Shown one piece after another: positions 44,690 through 55,971 of a stretch of DNA of 64,000 nt. The position numbers and the translations under genes are program-made. The number at the start of each line of letters is the position of its first letter. The stretch's first letter is position 1. The notes below the pieces were generated by a model that saw only the letters and a list, made by a program, of their open reading frames with translations, searched no databases and was not told the DNA's origin. The stretch is from Straminergon stramineum (Eukaryota > Streptophyta > Bryopsida > Hypnales > Calliergonaceae): positions 2,730,501 through 2,794,500 of the forward strand of contig OY987269.1 in NCBI GenBank assembly GCA_963920665.1, written 5' to 3'.

Positions 44690-46860
44690 ACTAAAAGTAG
44701 TAGTAGAATTTATGGATATGGCCATGATTCATTCAAAGATGAGGAGGTAGATAATATAAATGAAAATGGAGAAAAATTGTCACGCCCCTATCTCCTTGGG
44801 GTGCCCGAAGTGCCTTATTGAGCAAGGGGGACCTTGGGGGTGACTTCCCGAGCCTTACAATAGGCTAAGAAGGGAGAAATGTTAAATTTCTAGAGCAAAC
44901 AGGGCGCAGTAGCGCCTTGGTTATGAAGAGCATAGTAGCATGTCATACATACTTGGAAAGCTATTGAGAATACGCTTCTAACCGTCTAAAGAACGCGTAA
45001 TTTAGACTAATAGGCTAGAAGTTATGGCCGTTCAAAGTTGGGGGTGTCCTAGTGGCGCCGAGACACTCAAAGGCCAAGTGTGAGGGGTTCCTAAGGAATA
45101 ACTCAAAAAAGCATGGCATATAGCATATCATTCGAAAAATACAAAGACAAGGAACCTAAAATGCCAAGAATTACAAGGTTCTAAGCCATGAGCCAAAAGT
45201 TATGGCCAAGAAAAAGGTCATGGTGAAGGCGTGACACCACTCCCCTTGAATCCGAATCTTTGGAGGGCCATAACTTTGTGAGAACTTGTCCAAATGGGAC
45301 AAGTGAGCAGTCCATAGGCATCTACTCGTTGCATAGATATCCAAAATGAGCTCGCATGTGAGATTTGAAGACCTAAAAATAAAGTTACACCATTTGGAAG
45401 TTTGGAAGTTTGGAAGTCCAAACGGTGGTAGAACCTAGTCGGGGATTTCGGTTGGAAATGGGTGGCCTTCCAAAACCCAAGGGGATTTGGGAAGTCCCTT
45501 TGACCCACAAGGGGGGTCCGCCAAATCCTACAGAAAGTACTATAGGAGGGGTTGGTCTCCCTCCTCACTCCCTCTTGGAGCCTTGATGAGTCCCAGTGAC
45601 TCATGGGTGGTGATGTGACTTTATCACCGGCTTTATAGCTCCTTGGGACACTTGTGTGTGTGTCCTGGGGCACCGGTTGGTTGGAGTCCCACTCCTTGCT
45701 AAGCCTTTGGCAATGTATCCCGAGTTGTGAGTCTTGATTAATGTTGGTGTAAGGGTAGCAAATACACAATGGGCCTAGTATAAAGTGGGGTGACAACCAA
45801 GGGCGGATAGGACTGGGGTGAGTAGTGCCACCATGAGTTCTAGCACAGTAAGATGAAAGTTGCACCCCATGTCACCAAGTCACATATTAGATGCCATGAG
45901 TGGAGTGCGTGCTAGTAGTTTCAGGTTTGGAACTTAGCAATGTGAGTTGGAAATGAGAACTAATGCTGTGAGTGCATGGCATGTGCAGTGTTAGTTAGTT
46001 CAGGCCTAAGTGATATTGGAATTGGAGTGTGGTGAGCCCTGAAAGTTGTGAAGGGCTCTTGAAGTCTGTTTGGAGCTGTAAGGTGTTACTAGGGTCGTGA
46101 CAAAAATGGAGACCTACAAAATCCTACAAATGTGAAGTATGTTTATGACAATTCAACATGGTCCCAAATAAATTTCACATACTCTCCTAGTACAAAACAA
46201 TTTTTTGGAGTACAAAGTCATGGAAGGGATTTTAAGAAGATGCCACCATTCATGCAATAATTTGGCTTGTTTTGACCTTTTTCTCTTTTGCATAGAATTG
46301 TGTTGGAATCTAACCATTAGACAATAGAAGCAAATAAGCATGGGGAGACCCTCGATGAACAGGGGGGAGGGGTTGCCACTAAATGTGGTGATATTGAAGG
46401 CATCTTTGGTGGCATGCATGTTCATGGAGTTGAAGAAGTAGCCCAACATTAAGACATAGTAGTCACAATAAGGTTCATTCTTCCAATGCCCAAGAATGAA
46501 AAAAATAAATCTCATGCATGTTTTCAATGTTTAATAAGATGTCTTTATGTGACCCATCTAGATACTTATGTGAGGGAGAGAGAGCTACCGGACTATGATA
46601 AGATGGGGCAAGTGAGATGGCTCATAAATGACTTTAGAGATAGTTTCCAAAGAAATTGGAATTTGAAAAATACATGATTGCAAATGATAGGATGATTTGT
46701 TACAAAGGATCTTTTTGTCCCACTAGGCAATACATGCAAAAGAAGCCCCAAAACTTCGTCGACAAAGTGAGGTTTATGTCATTTCTCAAAGCCAATATTA
46801 TTGAATATTCAATGCTTAGATATCTATATAAAAATTACTATTGCTAAAGTCTCTAGAGCT
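44690..46860 (+). pseudogene. Decayed piggyBac-type (DDE_Tnp_1_7) transposase, split by a solo LTR
   Basis: Plus-strand frames after 46103 show the order expected of piggyBac transposases. First comes an IVLESNHxTIEANK block (compare the family's IVxETNxYA), then a GVEEVAQHxD block and FQCLIRCLYVTH. Then come YDKMGQVRWLINDF and, in the next frame, EKYMIANDRMICYKGSF followed by TRQYMQKKPQNFVDKV, equivalent to the SIDExMIPFKGR / QYMxxKPxKxGxKV core. At least four in-frame stops and one frameshift near 46665 show it is dead. The first catalytic Asp position reads Asn (AND-RM instead of xDE-xM). A short coding-like stretch (YGYGHDSFKDEEVDNINE) precedes the LTR at about 44700-44777. Family recognition is by eye. 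Confidence 0.55.
44778..46102 (-). mobile_element. Solo LTR, subfamily alpha, copy 1
   Basis: 1,325 bp, TGTCACGCCCC...GGTCGTGACA, with 7-bp inverted ends and the perfect 5-bp duplication AAAAT on both sides. It matches 55972-57295 closely and 61566-63608 in reverse. The frames in it (for example 45218-45865) also recur in other copies, but with no polyprotein motif. Confidence 0.82.
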
Positions 46861-46968
46861 TGAAACAACATCTGCAAATCTTCAATTGCCGAGAATAGTA
46901 GAGTTGCAATAATTCTTTTGAAAAGTGATTCATATATTAATTAAAATATATTAGAATATTCACTTTCT

Positions 46969-47129
46969 CAAACAATAAAGGCTTGGAAGAATATGGATTC
47001 AAAGTTTATTACTGTATGCCAGCATCTGACATTGATAAAAGCAAAAAGGCATTTGAAAGGTCCAAAATCTACTGTAAGATAGTAGGCTCTAAAGGTGATC
47101 ATGATCAGCCCTTTTTTTTTACTTTTTGA
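46969..47129 (+). other. Short coding-like stretch of unknown origin
   Basis: About 50 codons read GLEEYGFKVYYCMPASDI, then DKSKKAFERSKIYCKIV, to a stop in a T-run. The composition is protein-like but no start codon or family is seen. It may belong to the decayed transposon just upstream. Confidence 0.25.
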
Positions 47130-48382
47130 GAAAGTGCCAAGATGGCAATCAATGAAAATTTAGTAAAGCATTGTATTTCTATAATCATCCATCTTTTGGA
47201 CCAAAAAACACTTTACTATCGTATTCATGTACTTTTTCATCCAAATTTGGCGATTTCATCCACATTTTTCATAAAAAGGGAAATTTTCTAGAGAAAAAAG
47301 ATTACTTTTATTTGGCAAAAACTAGACACTTATTTTGAAATGGTGCAATTTGGCCCCATAGTGCCAAAAAAAAAGGGTTGATCATGATATAGATAAACAT
47401 TTAGCTTTCTTCAATGTACCAACAATGTACGTGTCATGAGGTGGTTGTTTTTAGTGACTATTGGATTTCAACTTAAAAAATTCTTAACTAATTCCACCAA
47501 GGTCCGAAAACTATGAAATGACTTAGATTAGATGCCAATTCCATTTTTCTTCCTACAAAATTTTTACTGAAAATTGTTTCAAGGAGTTGAGCTTCCCTCA
47601 AATACAATCAACTCTTAAATGGCACTTTAAGAGCAAACTACTATAACAAGTGTTTACCATCAATGTTTATGTATGGAAAATGGCCACATTAATGAACATA
47701 CCTTAATATATTTAGTAAAGGTGATGGTGTATTGTGTGCTAATCATCGTAGAATTTTATATGTTGGTGAAACTAGCTAAGCTTTGCACACCGTAAATTTC
47801 CTTTTTATTATGTCGTTGTATTGCATCCATTATTTATGTGGAAAATCCCTTTACACCAATGTACATATATAAGTAACATGCAATTAAAAAAATTAACTTC
47901 TACACTTGGCATTTGAGCTTCAAGCACTTCTTGCCTTCTTCGCTCATTAATTTTGAAGGCTAAAAGACAAACATAGCAAAAACAAACACTTTTTGATGAG
48001 AAAATTTGGAATAGGGATTCTCACCCAAAGAAAAAAAAATTCAAACTAGTACAAGAAATTTTGATGATTTTTAAGAAGAATTTGCTTTTAGACTAGTTAC
48101 TTTGGCATTGTACTTGAAGATTTTAGATTATGTGTTGAAACTAATCTTCATATTAAAAACAAATATGAAGGAACCTACAATGTAGATAATAATTATCTTG
48201 AAAGTCTTTTTTTAATTTCTTTTTTCATCTTTTGTTTTCATTTCTTCTACCTAAAAGTGTACATATTGAAAATTTAATGAAATCTCTCTAATCTTGTAGA
48301 ATAGTAACACCCCTGAAAGAACAAAATCTTAAATCAAATAAATCATTGAAGTTACAAATAAGGAGATGTGAAGGTTTACAAA
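47130..48382. other. AT-rich, with family J repeat
   Basis: 47395-47640 is a reverse copy of 10880-11160. Nothing else is supported. Confidence 0.5.
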
Positions 48383-48758
48383 TTAACCCCTCAAGGACAA
48401 TGGAATGGTCTACATTTCCAAAATTGTGAAGGTGTATTGTAAAATGCAACTTAGAATAATACTTTAGTGATGACTCTCAAAAAATAGTAAAAACATGATT
48501 CATAGATAATATTCATATGGTTAAATCAACTAGTTCACAAATCAATGTTTTTCAATAATATTTGAAGCCAAAATTAAAAATTCCTTATAAAATCAATTGT
48601 AGATTAAATATTTGTGATTTTCATTTATAAATTTTTCTCTTTCAAGTTCCAAATATGAAATTCTAACCATGCTGATTTTTGAAGATTCATGTGTACTTGG
48701 GATGTGTTTGCATTCATCCGTTGGTCAAAATTTGAATGTCTAGTCTTTAAGGGGTTGT
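48383..48758 (+). mobile_element. Possible TTAACCCC-end element, diverged
   Basis: Starts TTAACCCCTCAAGGAC and ends GTCTTTAAGGGGTTGT, inverted with a few mismatches; 376 bp, AT-rich, non-coding. The body is not alignable to families A or B by eye. Confidence 0.45.
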
Positions 48759-50374
48759 ATCAATTGATGCCCTATATTTTTTTCATGTTGAATTTTATGC
48801 GATGTGTTCTCATGGTCAAGGGGATAAATGGATAGTTTATTCAAATGTACTCACTGATAAAGACCAATTTAAATTAAATAAAAATCTCATGATTCTCTAA
48901 AATCTAGGAGCTTTTCAAGGAAGAAGCCAAAACAACAAGAGGCATTAATTTTTGGCCTTTTTTCTAGTTTAAAACATTAAAGAAGAGCACCCATGAAATT
49001 TGAAGAGTATATCTTGTGCCCCTCACAATCTAGCAATTTTTTTAGAAAACGTATCATAGAAATGAGAAATCGGGAATCCAAATCTACCGTTTCACTTATC
49101 TAATATACAATGTTTATACACTCCTCACAATCACACATTTTTTATGGAGTCTCATCACAAAAAAGATAGGTTGTGAAAACCCTAAACTACTCAAAGGATA
49201 TGTCCCATTCATTTCCCAAGTGGATTCTCCACCGTAAACAAAGTTTCTTGAGCAATTATGCGATTTTGCCCTTGTAATCAGACATCATGCATTATTTTCA
49301 TCCAATCATGTTATGTTCATCCCAATGGAAGATTATCCCTCCCTATAGTTTATATTAGGCAATGCCATTTGTCATCAAGGAATCTGTGAAAAAAGTGCCT
49401 CCTTGTCTAGCACCGTGGCTTGGGTGACCGCCCCTGCCTCGCTCGTCCCCCTCTAAGTCATTCTATAGGTGCATGTAAAAAAACCAGACCCCTTCTTTTG
49501 TGCTTGATTAATATTTCCTTGTACATCTCTTCTACCTAATTGGAGCCTTTGACTACAAACATGAATTCAAATTTTGCAAATTTAATCATGCCCAACAAGT
49601 AAAAAATTTCAGTGTTTTCCCTAGGGGACAAGTGAGGAGGTCAGTTCCCCCTAGCTTGCACTACCCTCCTCATCGATGCTTTTTTTTCTTGCGAAATTCC
49701 CTCCTCCTTTGGCATTTCTCTTTACCAACTTGCCATGTGACAAACCATGCCCCTCCAAAAATGTTGGTAATTAAAAAATAAACATGCTCTAATTTCTGGA
49801 GGATGCTAAATCCTCCATTTGAAGTGGGACCAATAGATAGGGTGAATTTACTCTAGGGAAATTGCACGAATTTTTTAATTTGCCACACATGATGAAACTT
49901 GCAAATTTTGAATTCATATTTGCAATTTGAGTCCCCAAATTAGCTAGAAGAGATGAAGAACATAAAATTTACACTGCACAAAATAGGGGGACTTTTTCTT
50001 TAAAATTTACCCCAGAGAACACCGAAAATTCACCCTGCTGATCCCACTTTGAATGGAGGATTTACCGTTCTGCCTAATTGCAGTCTCCAAATCAGGGATG
50101 AAAATTCGAGGGTTACAGATTGTCACTGTAGCGACGTGACGACCTCAGGTGAGGATTGGGTTTTCGTAGCTGTGAGGTCGCTGCGCGAACGCGAGCGCCT
50201 CAGTCGCATTCGTCACCGCCGCGCTGCACCCGCGGCGCCCAGACTTTGGTTGTGGGCTTATCTCAACTTCCTGGTGTTTGATACCAGCTCTGACGGCGTA
50301 TTGAATCGTCTCTTTTCGAGGTCAATAATCACGTCAATCCTCGAGAGGACGTACAGTTTATCAGGGGTCACAAA
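48759..50374. other. Intergenic; presumed promoter of the plastid protein at the right end
   Basis: The AT-rich part holds no supported feature. From about 50100 the sequence becomes GC-rich and is probably the 5' flank and UTR of the gene starting at 50375. The frame 50049-50411 there has no recognisable domain. Confidence 0.45.
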
Positions 50375-50821
50375 ATGGGCGTGGCTGCCGTGTGCTGCCC
50401 AAGCACTGTGACGACCGCGCTCAGCTCTTGCTCGTATCGTCCTGGTTTTAGCATCTCGCAGGATTTGTCTCTTACGCGTCCCCAAGCTGGACTGAGGCGC
50501 AATTTGAGTTTGAATGGAAAAAGCTCGCAACAGCAAGGTAGGGTTGGAATTAGGTGTCGGAGGCGAGTAGGAGGGGTAATTAGCGCAGGGTTGCCCGTCA
50601 TTTCCAGTGTTCCTGTCGTGGGCCCTCTGGCGAATGCGGTTCTCAATCCCGTTCTGCTCTTCATCGTCTATGCTGCCGGAGCCTTCAGATTTTACTCAGG
50701 ATTCCGAAAGACGACATATGCGGACTCCTCCACGACGAAGATTAGCATGACTGCTCTATGGCCGATACTGTTCCTGACGTCCGCAGCTTATCGCAGCAAC
50801 TTCAAGAAGGCCATTTCATGA
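50375..50821 (+). CDS. Small conserved plastid membrane protein of unknown function
   Basis: A single-exon frame of 148 aa, ATG to TGA. Residues 1 to about 60 look like a chloroplast transit peptide (serine- and arginine-rich, no acidic residues until Asp30). The rest carries a hydrophobic stretch (NAVLNPVLLFIVYAAGAF) followed by RFYSGFRKTTY and a second hydrophobic segment (TALWPILFL) ending in RSNFKKAIS. I believe this pattern is conserved among plants and perhaps cyanobacteria as an uncharacterised small protein, but I cannot name it. The GC content is well above that of the neighbouring DNA. Confidence 0.75.
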   Translation: MGVAAVCCPSTVTTALSSCSYRPGFSISQDLSLTRPQAGLRRNLSLNGKSSQQQGRVGIRCRRRVGGVISAGLPVISSVPVVGPLANAVLNPVLLFIVYAAGAFRFYSGFRKTTYADSSTTKISMTALWPILFLTSAAYRSNFKKAIS

Positions 50822-52240
50822 AGAGCTCTGGAGATTAGTAGTCGTTTCCCGTCATTAGGTTAATTTAGCTTTGCTCCTCAAGCTCAGATTATATGTATAG
50901 CTCGCTGTATTCAGGTAGCGGAAAGGCGTGGGTATCCAAGAATTCTGTTTTTTGAGCTGCTATCTTTCTTCAGTGAATGTATACTCAATTTGATCTCGAC
51001 TTGCGCACGCCAACTTCGTTAGAGAGCACTTTGTGTCACAAATCTGGCATTTGGTTTGCCTTCAGTCATTTGATTTGCCTTCAATCCGGCAGATTGTCGT
51101 GAACTTGAATTCATGTATTTCAAGGCATCTTCAAGGACCATGTGAGTTTACAGTTTTTTTTACCCTGCTACTTCATCTTACGCTTAGAATTCTTGACTTT
51201 CTGAGGATCCTCCTGCCGCCATGCTAAACGTTATGGAATTTTTCTTTCAAGAAGAGAAGGATAGGATGTGTAATTAATTCGACGTTGTTTGGTGCCTTCG
51301 TTCTTTTGTATGATATGCGCATCCTGAAAGTGTTTGGGAGAAGAAACTACAAGCAACGTTGCGTCATCAGGCGCAAACCACCTTCAGAATTTTGTTTACA
51401 CTCCACCCTCTTTACTGACACTCTATTGCCGCACATTCGTTGGATATCCTGCAAATCTGTCATGCGATGTATACACAGTTTACTGGATAATTTCCACGTG
51501 TCAAGTTCTGAACACGCGAGTGCATTCAGAAGGCCATTTGTCACAGAAGAATATCATTAGAGAGGACTGAGTGTATACCAATTGCTCAAACCATGTAGTT
51601 ATCTGCACTTGTCAATCTCTACTAGTGGAGGCTGTGAAGCTTTAGGTGGCGTAAATTAAGATGGCATGAATTATGAGCCTGTTAGTTCGACTTTCAAGAC
51701 TCCACAAAAAATGCAACATAGTGCGAGTGAATTACCCCTCAAAAATGACTTCTTTAACATTAAAGTATTTGTGATCAAAACTAGAATTACTGTGAATCAT
51801 GGGCTCTGTATTGAGAAGGATTGGGGAGTGCTGTGAATATTAGGTTTGTTATACATCGTCACAAGTGAAGAGTATGCGCGCACCGATCTCAGGCAGTTTC
51901 AAGGCCAGCGCGGTACATATCCAATTTTCAGTTATGTGCATACATTTTATTTCACTCGCAATGCACATTTTACAGTTCCATGGAAACCTAGAGACCTCAA
52001 AACGTTCCATCTCATTCCTTAGAACAAGGACAAAACACCCACAACACTGTTTTGCTTCTTCAAAGAAAATAGGAAACTCTAAAGCACTTCGACACCTTCC
52101 TCATCAGAATGCTAACTTTTGCATAAAACAGGCGCACCATAAAACAAGAGCCATTTGATACAGCGACCCACATAAAAGCGCACAGCAGACTATCCAACAA
52201 CTACCTCTTCGAAATATTTACAGGTTGCGAGATGCCTGAC
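50822..52240. other. Intergenic between convergent genes
   Basis: Likely 3'UTRs of the plastid protein gene (+) and of the reductase gene (-). Several small overlapping open frames (51033-51570, 51865-52158) show no domain. Confidence 0.5.
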
Positions 52241-53571
52241 CTAAGCGGATTTCTTGGCAAACCGGTCACGGTCGTGCTTGGTCGTATAGTCAATCGCCTG
52301 CCCCACGGCAACGATACCGTATTTGTTGATAGAAGGATGGCTCCCGTAGTAATGGTTCTTGATATGGTACATATTGACCGTGCCACCAATACCCGGGTTC
52401 TGGAACAAATCCTTGGTGTAGTTAAACAGATTCGGATACTCCCGAATCAGCCTCTTGTTGCACTTGAAGTGCACCACGTAGACCTCATCAAACCGGATGA
52501 GCGTCATGAACAAGCGGATATCCGCTTCCGTCAGTTCATCCCCAGCAAGGTACCGCTGCTTGGCGAGAATCCCCTCGCACTTGTCCAACGCTGCAAACAA
52601 TTGCTCAAACGCTTCCTCGTATGGCTTCTGCGCGGTGGCGAATCCACACCGGTAGACGCCATTGTTGATGTTGTTGTACGTCCAGCTATTCACCTCTTCG
52701 ATGTTAGCTTTCAATTTCTGTGGATACATCTCCACCTCCGGATGCTTCGCAAACGCGTTGAACTCGTCATTGAACATCTTGGTGATCTCGGAGCTTTCGT
52801 TGTTGACAATGCGCTTCGTCTTGGTGTCCCACAGCACGGGCACGGAGTATTTCCCTGAGTACCCCGAGCTCGCAAGCTCGTAAAGCTCCCGGATAGACTT
52901 CGCCCCGTAGAAAGGGTCGGGGGTCGCGCCCGGGACTTCGTTGGGTTCGGAAGGGAACATCCAGCCCCAGTGCTCGTCCACGCCCGGCTTCGTCTGGCCC
53001 CATCGCGGTTTCACCACGGAGACGCCGATGGCGTGCTCCAGGCCCTTCAGCTTCAGGAAGCTGAGGCAACGGGACGCCCACGGGCATGCATAGGAAATGT
53101 AGAGGTGGTAGCGCCCTTCCTCAGGAGGAAACTCCGCACCGGGAGCACTGGAGATGAAATGGCGAAAGGAAGACTCCGTGCGCTTGAACTCACCATCGAG
53201 AGTCTCGTCCAACGCTGACCTCGCCATTGCGAATGTTCGGATGTCGCCTTGCTTCTGCACTCCGAATCCTGAAACCCACAAACAGCACAACTGTCAATTT
53301 ACGCTTCGGAATACTACAACGAGACCACTCGTGAACCTCTCATTGGCGATTGAACTCTACCCTTGAAGGCGAGCAGTACACTTTCGAAGTGAAATGTTAA
53401 ACAGGTTTGACCTGTCGAAGGTTTGAAACAGACGCGATTCGACGACAGATGGAGTACACCCGCCACTGGTCGCCATGGCGCGGGCACAAGAGCCGCGACA
53501 AGACTGTGGTGTGGTGCACAACTGGATGCACTCCGAATCGAAACTAGAAGGGTGGCGCGAGCGCGAAGCAT
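52241..53571 (-). CDS. Glutathionyl-hydroquinone reductase (ECM4/YqjG-type GST), organelle-targeted
   Basis: Two exons, 53571-53361 and 53268-52241, join across a 92-bp intron (GTAGAG...TTTCAG) to 412 aa. Exon 1 encodes a transit peptide (MLRARATLLVSIRSASS) with no acidic residues until Glu64. The enzyme part holds the catalytic motif YISYACPWASR (Cys at about 132). Then come KPRWGQ, DPFYGAKSIRELYE, SVPVLWDTK, NNESSEITKMFNDEFN and the helical C-terminal domain with DELTEADIRLFMTLIRFDEVY. These enzymes use glutathione to reduce glutathionyl-hydroquinones by attack from the catalytic cysteine. An internal ATG at 53227 (MARSALDETL) would give a cytosolic form of about 328 aa. Family assignment is firm; targeting is inferred. 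Confidence 0.93.
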
Positions 53572-53992
53572 GGCGAAGATTACGAATCAAAAGCTCGCCC
53601 TGCGTCACCCCCGACCGATCGCTGTTACCAAATTGCAAGAAACTCTCCCTACAAGAATCTCCCACGCGATCCAACACCCGCTTCTCACATCACTCAACTG
53701 CAAATTACTTCAAATCCCTCGACCTAAAAACCACCGTAACCCCCCGTGATACTTTCGGGCGATTTCGTCACCAACACTCGCCATCTAGGAGCCATCCATG
53801 CCGCGAGTCACAACACCTTCGAAACCCAACCACATACTCAAATCTACAAACAGGCTCCACTCGTCAAACCCACCTCTGATTCACCACTTCAGTCGGTGTT
53901 CCGTTGAAGTAAGCTCACAATACCGAAATCACGCGAGGTGAGAGTGACCAGATGCTGACAGCAGACACCGAATTGAGCATCCAAACCTCACA

Positions 53993-53999
53993 TTATATA
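53993..53999 (-). promoter_or_regulatory. Candidate TATA box of the glutathionyl-hydroquinone reductase gene
   Basis: TTATATA on the plus strand reads TATATAA on the minus strand, about 420 bp upstream of the ATG in GC-balanced sequence. It implies a 5'UTR of nearly 400 nt. Confidence 0.45.
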
Positions 54000-54600
54000 C
54001 AGGGCTGGGAATTGGGTGAAAGAACCCGCCATGTAAATTTCCTCCGCCGGCCGGCCACCGCAAAGCTTCACCAATTCCAACCAAGCGCCCCGTCGGGTGA
54101 CTTTGCCGCATGGGCGTGACATACGATCATGAAATGGGGGCATTAAGTTATCCGGAACGCATCACGGAGAGGGGGGTGAATTAAAAAGTGAGCGTGCGAG
54201 GAAAGGACTGGGGCAACTTCCTGGGAGGGAGGGAGATTAGCTGATTGCGCGCATAGTTTGGGCCGTCCGAAGGGTGCCAGGGCTTTGGGAGTTTGAAGAG
54301 CGCATTGGAGGTCCCTGGAAGCGAGGCGGGGCCTGAAAATGCCGACCGGGACGTCGTGGACTCGTGGTCACTTCGTAGCGGGGGTGGGCGTCTTCGTTTT
54401 CATCAGTGTATGGTAGTCTGCTCTAAATCCACTCGTCTTCTAAAGACTGTCCCTAGCCAGGTTCTGAAATGGACATTAACAAGTTGTAAAATGCAAATGT
54501 GTAAAGCATTGAATGTTTTGTAAATGTGTCAGAGCGGTTTAAAATTTGTTAAACGTTCCTTTATACTTTGCTAGTGGATGGAATAAAAGCCAAGGTGAGT
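54000..54600. other. Upstream of the reductase gene, no gene supported
   Basis: GC-balanced to about 54450, then AT-rich. The 76-codon frame at 54293-54523 has no recognisable features. Confidence 0.45.
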
Positions 54601-54851
54601 CCATTTCTGAAATGTTTACCTGTGTTCAAAAAAACTTTTCTCCCCCAACTTTGAATGCTAATCTATTTCAATCTGTACGGTCAAACTTGATAAAAATTTT
54701 ACCACATGATCTCATACAAATATAGTACAAGATCCTAAGGTTGGATTTTTGAATTTTGAATTTTTTTTCTTTCTTAAAAGAATGCAGCAAAAATGACAAT
54801 TTCGAGTGATTTTTGTCAAAAAATAGGCCTTGGTCCTTTAGGAGTTGAGTC
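54600..54851 (-). mobile_element. TTAACCCC-end element, family A-related, truncated reverse copy
   Basis: The reverse complement starts CTCAACTCCTAAAGGACCAA and follows the family A order (CCAAGGCxxATTTT, TTTGACCGTACAGATTGAAA). The far end is missing. Confidence 0.5.
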
Positions 54852-55129
54852 TAGTAAAGGTCGCATTTTGGAACCCTATTGTTGAAGAAGGATAATGACC
54901 GAATTGGAAACTATCCTATTAGTATAATAAGTTCGTTCCAAGGGAGATGGTCAAGTAGGATATTTCTATGCTAATAGGTTCTATATCTAAAATCAAATAT
55001 CTTGACTTATTCAATAACCCAACTTGGAATTCCATACCCAAAAACATAACTACAATGACACTGCAAACCCAATTAGGATGTTGACTTAAATTGGTACAAG
55101 TCACATTCCACCAAACACACCTATGGCAA

Positions 55130-55312
55130 AATTCTTTAAAAATTCATAAATAATTCAAAACTGCTCCGAAAAATATGAAACCACTTGGGTTAGATTCCAC
55201 ATCAATTTTTCTTCGAGTGAAAAATAAGGAAAAATATTTTCGTGCATCGAAGAACCATTGAAAAGGCCGACCAGCCCTTAAACACACACTTTTTGAGCAG
55301 ACTACCTTAATC
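55130..55312 (+). repeat. Family G repeat, copy 3 (right part)
   Basis: Collinear with 10340-10510: AATTCATAAxTAATTC, ATATGAAACxACTTGxGTTA, ATTTTTCTT, GACCAxCCCTTA, GACTACCTTA. Confidence 0.5.
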
Positions 55313-55971
55313 GCAATCACACTGGGAGCCATCTATGAGAGCAGAGCAATGTAGAATGTCAAATTTAACCCTTCAAGGTGAGATGGGCACCCTATGTGTG
55401 GTCATATGTTTTACTCTTGGAATTCAAATTCAAAGTATGTACTAAAATATAGATATGTACTAAGACATAATTTGTTGGATTGAAAATTCAACAACTAATA
55501 TCTTCCACTTTGAGGTCATTTTAACCCTTGATGACTCAAAAGGGTTTTACTTTCAAAATGAGCCAAAATTGCCAAGAAGTTGAGCAATTTGTTTGCTCAT
55601 TTTTTTCATGAGATCAATAGAATATAACCATAGTATATTGAAGTTTGCATTGAAAGAGAGGGCTCATAAAAATTTCAGATTTATTTGACTCCATTGTTTT
55701 AGTAGATATTTAAGTGTGAAGTTTTATATGGGTCAATGGAAAAAAAAGGCAAAGTACTTTGAAGGAGTATATCATAGTGAGAATATTTTGAAACAATGTC
55801 CTTTTGTGCTCAATGAAAGACAAGAGGGTTGAGAATGCTCATCAAAAATTTCACAATATTCCAAGCAATTTTTAATTTTTGGTAGAATTTGCAATGCAAG
55901 GTGGTCATTGAAATGAGAGTAGTGTTTGTAAGAAAAACAAGAATGGGACACTTGTCTTCTTCTTGAGATTC
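55313..55971. other. AT-rich, no gene seen
   Basis: Two TTAACCC motifs (55366, 55524) hint at further decayed TTAACCCC-type ends, but no boundaries can be set. Confidence 0.4.

Noticed and set aside
45218..45865. 215-codon open frame, repeated in similar form at 56390-56979 and 61872-62462
   Set aside because: It lies inside LTR copies; its persistence follows from nucleotide similarity of recent copies, it shows no domain, and frames differ between copies.
53357..53677. Alternative frame MATSGGCTPSVV in reductase exon 1
   Set aside because: It joins the second exon in the wrong phase; only the frame starting at 53571 continues into the enzyme.
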